Part shown: piece after piece, positions 22,271-23,592 of the stretch
How the letters are laid out: each line of letters begins with the position of its first letter
Position numbering within the stretch: position 1 is the first letter of the stretch
Assembly: GCA_036272935.1 (NCBI GenBank)
Contig: DATAXP010000111.1
Location: 1 to 23,592, forward strand
DNA: 23,592 nucleotides
Source of the DNA: DATAXP01 sp036272935
GTDB taxonomy: Bacteria; Planctomycetota; Planctomycetia; Pirellulales; PNKZ01
Direction: 5' to 3'
Translations under genes and position numbers: made by a program
The notes under the pieces: model-generated
Seen by the model: the letters and a program-made list of their open reading frames with translations, nothing else
Told to the model about the DNA's origin: nothing
The model's database searches: none

Positions 22271-23299
22271 CGTTATCGAGCTCCGCTTTCGATTGTCCTG
22301 GCGCCGCCGAGTTCGGCTTCCATAGACATTGCCCAAGGCGTCCGAAGCCACCAGCAGAAGCCGCTCCTGCCGGTCGTCGAGTAACACAATCGGCCGGCTC
22401 GGTGCCAGCTCGGCCGTGCGATTCGCATAGGGTAGATTTTGCCACTCGCCGTCGGTCTGTCGAACGCGCAGCACGAGTTGCGGTTGATCGATTTGATCGA
22501 CGGAGTTTTTTGTCGCGATGAAGACCGTGCCGTCGTCAGCCACCGCGATGTGAAGATGGTCGTCGGCAGTGCGATTGCCTTGGGCGATCGTTTCAATCGG
22601 TTGAAAGACGTCATCGGGGTCGGCGTTCCGATGGGCGACAAAGTTTACGGCGTCATGTCGCTGATCGGACCAAACGACAAAGCAACGGTCGGGCAGTAAA
22701 GCAATCGCGCAGATGTCATCGCTGCCGACACGCCGACCGAGTGCGACCGGTTCACTCCAGCGGTCGTCCCGCATTTCATAACGGCGAACCCAGATGCGCG
22801 ATCCGCGATCGTAGGCTACCAATAGTTTTCCGATACCGTCACGAGTGATTGTCGCTGTTTCGGTTTCATCGGTATCGGGGGCACCGGATTCCAAGGGACA
22901 AACGCTCGATGAAACCAAGCGATACGTTGCCCGATCGTTGTCGTATCGCAAGATGACAAGCGTCAGGTGATCGTGGGCAGCGAGAACCGCGTACACGTGC
23001 TCATCGTCGGTCCACACGTCCGACTGGCCCAACAAACCTTCCAGCGACGACTCGATTTTCCAACCGTCGTCGGCTCTGAGCCAGACGATGCTGCCGGTCG
23101 GCGAAGGAAGCAGAGCTCGCCATTGGCCGTGCCGATACCAAAGCTTCGACTGCGGTTTATCACGAGTCGCATGCGGCACGCCGGTGCGGATCACTGGCAG
23201 CGAATCGGCAAAGTGCTCGGGCAACTCGTCGGCGCGCAGGACGGCCGTTAATAGGATGAGCAGGACCGGGCCAATTCGTAGCGGGCGTTGCACGGTCAT
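21791..23299 (-). CDS. Secreted beta-propeller-like protein, stop lost, runs into next gene
   Basis: The ATG at 23299 opens a signal peptide (MTVQRPLRIGPVLLILLTAV) and about 320 residues of repeated blade-like strands. Examples are VWTDDEHVYAVLAAHD, KLLVAYDRGSRIWVRRYE, RCFVVWSDQRHD, HIAVADDGTVFIATKN and LLLVASDALGNVY. This suggests a secreted sialidase/WD-like propeller; no active-site pattern is clear. After residue about 327 the sequence becomes RTRRRQDNRKRSSIT and reads straight through the start of the downstream pseudogene (its ATG is residue 344). It then continues out of that gene's real frame to a stop at 21791. The gene's own 3' end therefore seems lost, probably by deletion, and the 502-residue open frame is an artefactual fusion. 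The real remaining gene is about 22271-23299. Function unknown. Confidence 0.6.
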   Translation of the reverse strand: MTVQRPLRIGPVLLILLTAVLRADELPEHFADSLPVIRTGVPHATRDKPQSKLWYRHGQWRALLPSPTGSIVWLRADDGWKIESSLEGLLGQSDVWTDDEHVYAVLAAHDHLTLVILRYDNDRATYRLVSSSVCPLESGAPDTDETETATITRDGIGKLLVAYDRGSRIWVRRYEMRDDRWSEPVALGRRVGSDDICAIALLPDRCFVVWSDQRHDAVNFVAHRNADPDDVFQPIETIAQGNRTADDHLHIAVADDGTVFIATKNSVDQIDQPQLVLRVRQTDGEWQNLPYANRTAELAPSRPIVLLDDRQERLLLVASDALGNVYGSRTRRRQDNRKRSSITMRLAFLRILLCPAVLFAASSTTHAAAPDGVATESATTSPWRQTATFVARRGEASGSGRRAIRGCRHEPARRQVRSVYVPADRDERWKGRASEQRIPLVGSVVLRSLQLPEQARAQRDSRARHGIDAIDAIQGVWQLRGQSDLGDSARRSLVLQLRALRR

Positions 23300-23312
23300 C
23301 TCTGGACGTTTG

Positions 23313-23592
23313 TCAAGAGAACATATCGGTAACAGAATTGTAAGCCGCCGCCTGGCTCGTCGAGCAAGCGCGCATGAATCGAAGCTGGCTTCTGCGACGC
23401 CGGTTGCGACGCCGGTAAGTATATTGAACGAGGTTGCGCCGCCTTGCTACCTGCCGCACACATGGTTGATGAAACGCTTGGGTGAAGCGGTCGTAGACGC
23501 TCCAGCCAGCGTGCACCAGCGTGCCCGACCAATCGAGCCCCAGCAATTGTTCGGCGGGCTGATGACTGCGCGTCGGATCGATCACGTAGCAC
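23313..23592 (-). pseudogene. IS66-type transposase fragment
   Basis: A frame enters from the right edge and reads LLGLDWSGTLVHAGWSVYDR, FTQAFHQPCVRQVARRRNLV, then loses similarity (YTYRRRNRRRRSQ) and ends at 23313. This matches the part of IS66 transposases where a DDE aspartate (G.LV.DG...Y) is followed by H..C..H..RR. The expected sequence after the HQPC is not preserved, so the element looks truncated on this side. The upstream part is outside the window. Confidence 0.62.

Overview
The window looks like a chromosomal segment of a planctomycete, probably a Pirellulales-type bacterium. This is inferred from high GC, long stretches of repeat-bearing non-coding DNA, a protein with tetratricopeptide repeats fused to two RNA polymerase alpha C-terminal-like domains, an MfnB-type C1-cofactor enzyme in a bacterium, an ExbB/ExbD-like trio with a very large glycine-rich member, and KDO synthesis (Gram-negative envelope). 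No rRNA or other taxonomic marker is present, so the assignment is moderate.

Layout. Bases 1-174 hold the right end of an IS256-family element, inserted in an IPT/TIG-domain gene whose 5' piece survives on the minus strand. A repeat-rich non-coding stretch follows (about 341-931). Then come queC-like and queD (deazaguanine synthesis), a small secreted Pro/Tyr-rich protein, a minus-strand terminator-like hairpin, and a three-gene plus-strand operon (3083-8167). That operon has one ExbB/TolQ-like channel subunit and two ExbD-like single-pass proteins with large periplasmic parts. Next are a sugar isomerase-like TIM barrel with altered metal ligands, and a minus-strand run of lipoprotein, membrane protein and mfnB. 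A CPA1-type cation/proton antiporter lies divergent to that run. A small protein plus frameshifted HNH nuclease pair converges on kdsA. A second repeat-rich non-coding region (15521-16328) precedes a tRNA-Thr(CGT), the TPR/alpha-CTD gene and tgt.

From about 19.0 kb onward most of the sequence is decayed. There is a cysteine desulfurase fragment (possibly of the encapsulin-cargo type) joined out of frame to the end of a YezD-like small gene. One secreted metallophosphoesterase is intact. Next to it lies a chimeric pseudogene carrying a frameshift, a nonsense codon and a foreign C-terminal half. After that comes a beta-propeller-like gene that has lost its own stop, and finally an IS66-type transposase fragment running off the window.

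Connections. queC-like, queD and tgt belong to queuosine tRNA modification but sit 15 kb apart. The most distinctive intact system is the ExbB/ExbD-like trio: three copies of what looks like the same periplasmic domain occur across its two ExbD-like subunits, two of them on either side of a roughly 440-residue Gly-rich linker. A roughly 193-bp repeat occurs twice, in opposite orientations, in the two large intergenic regions.
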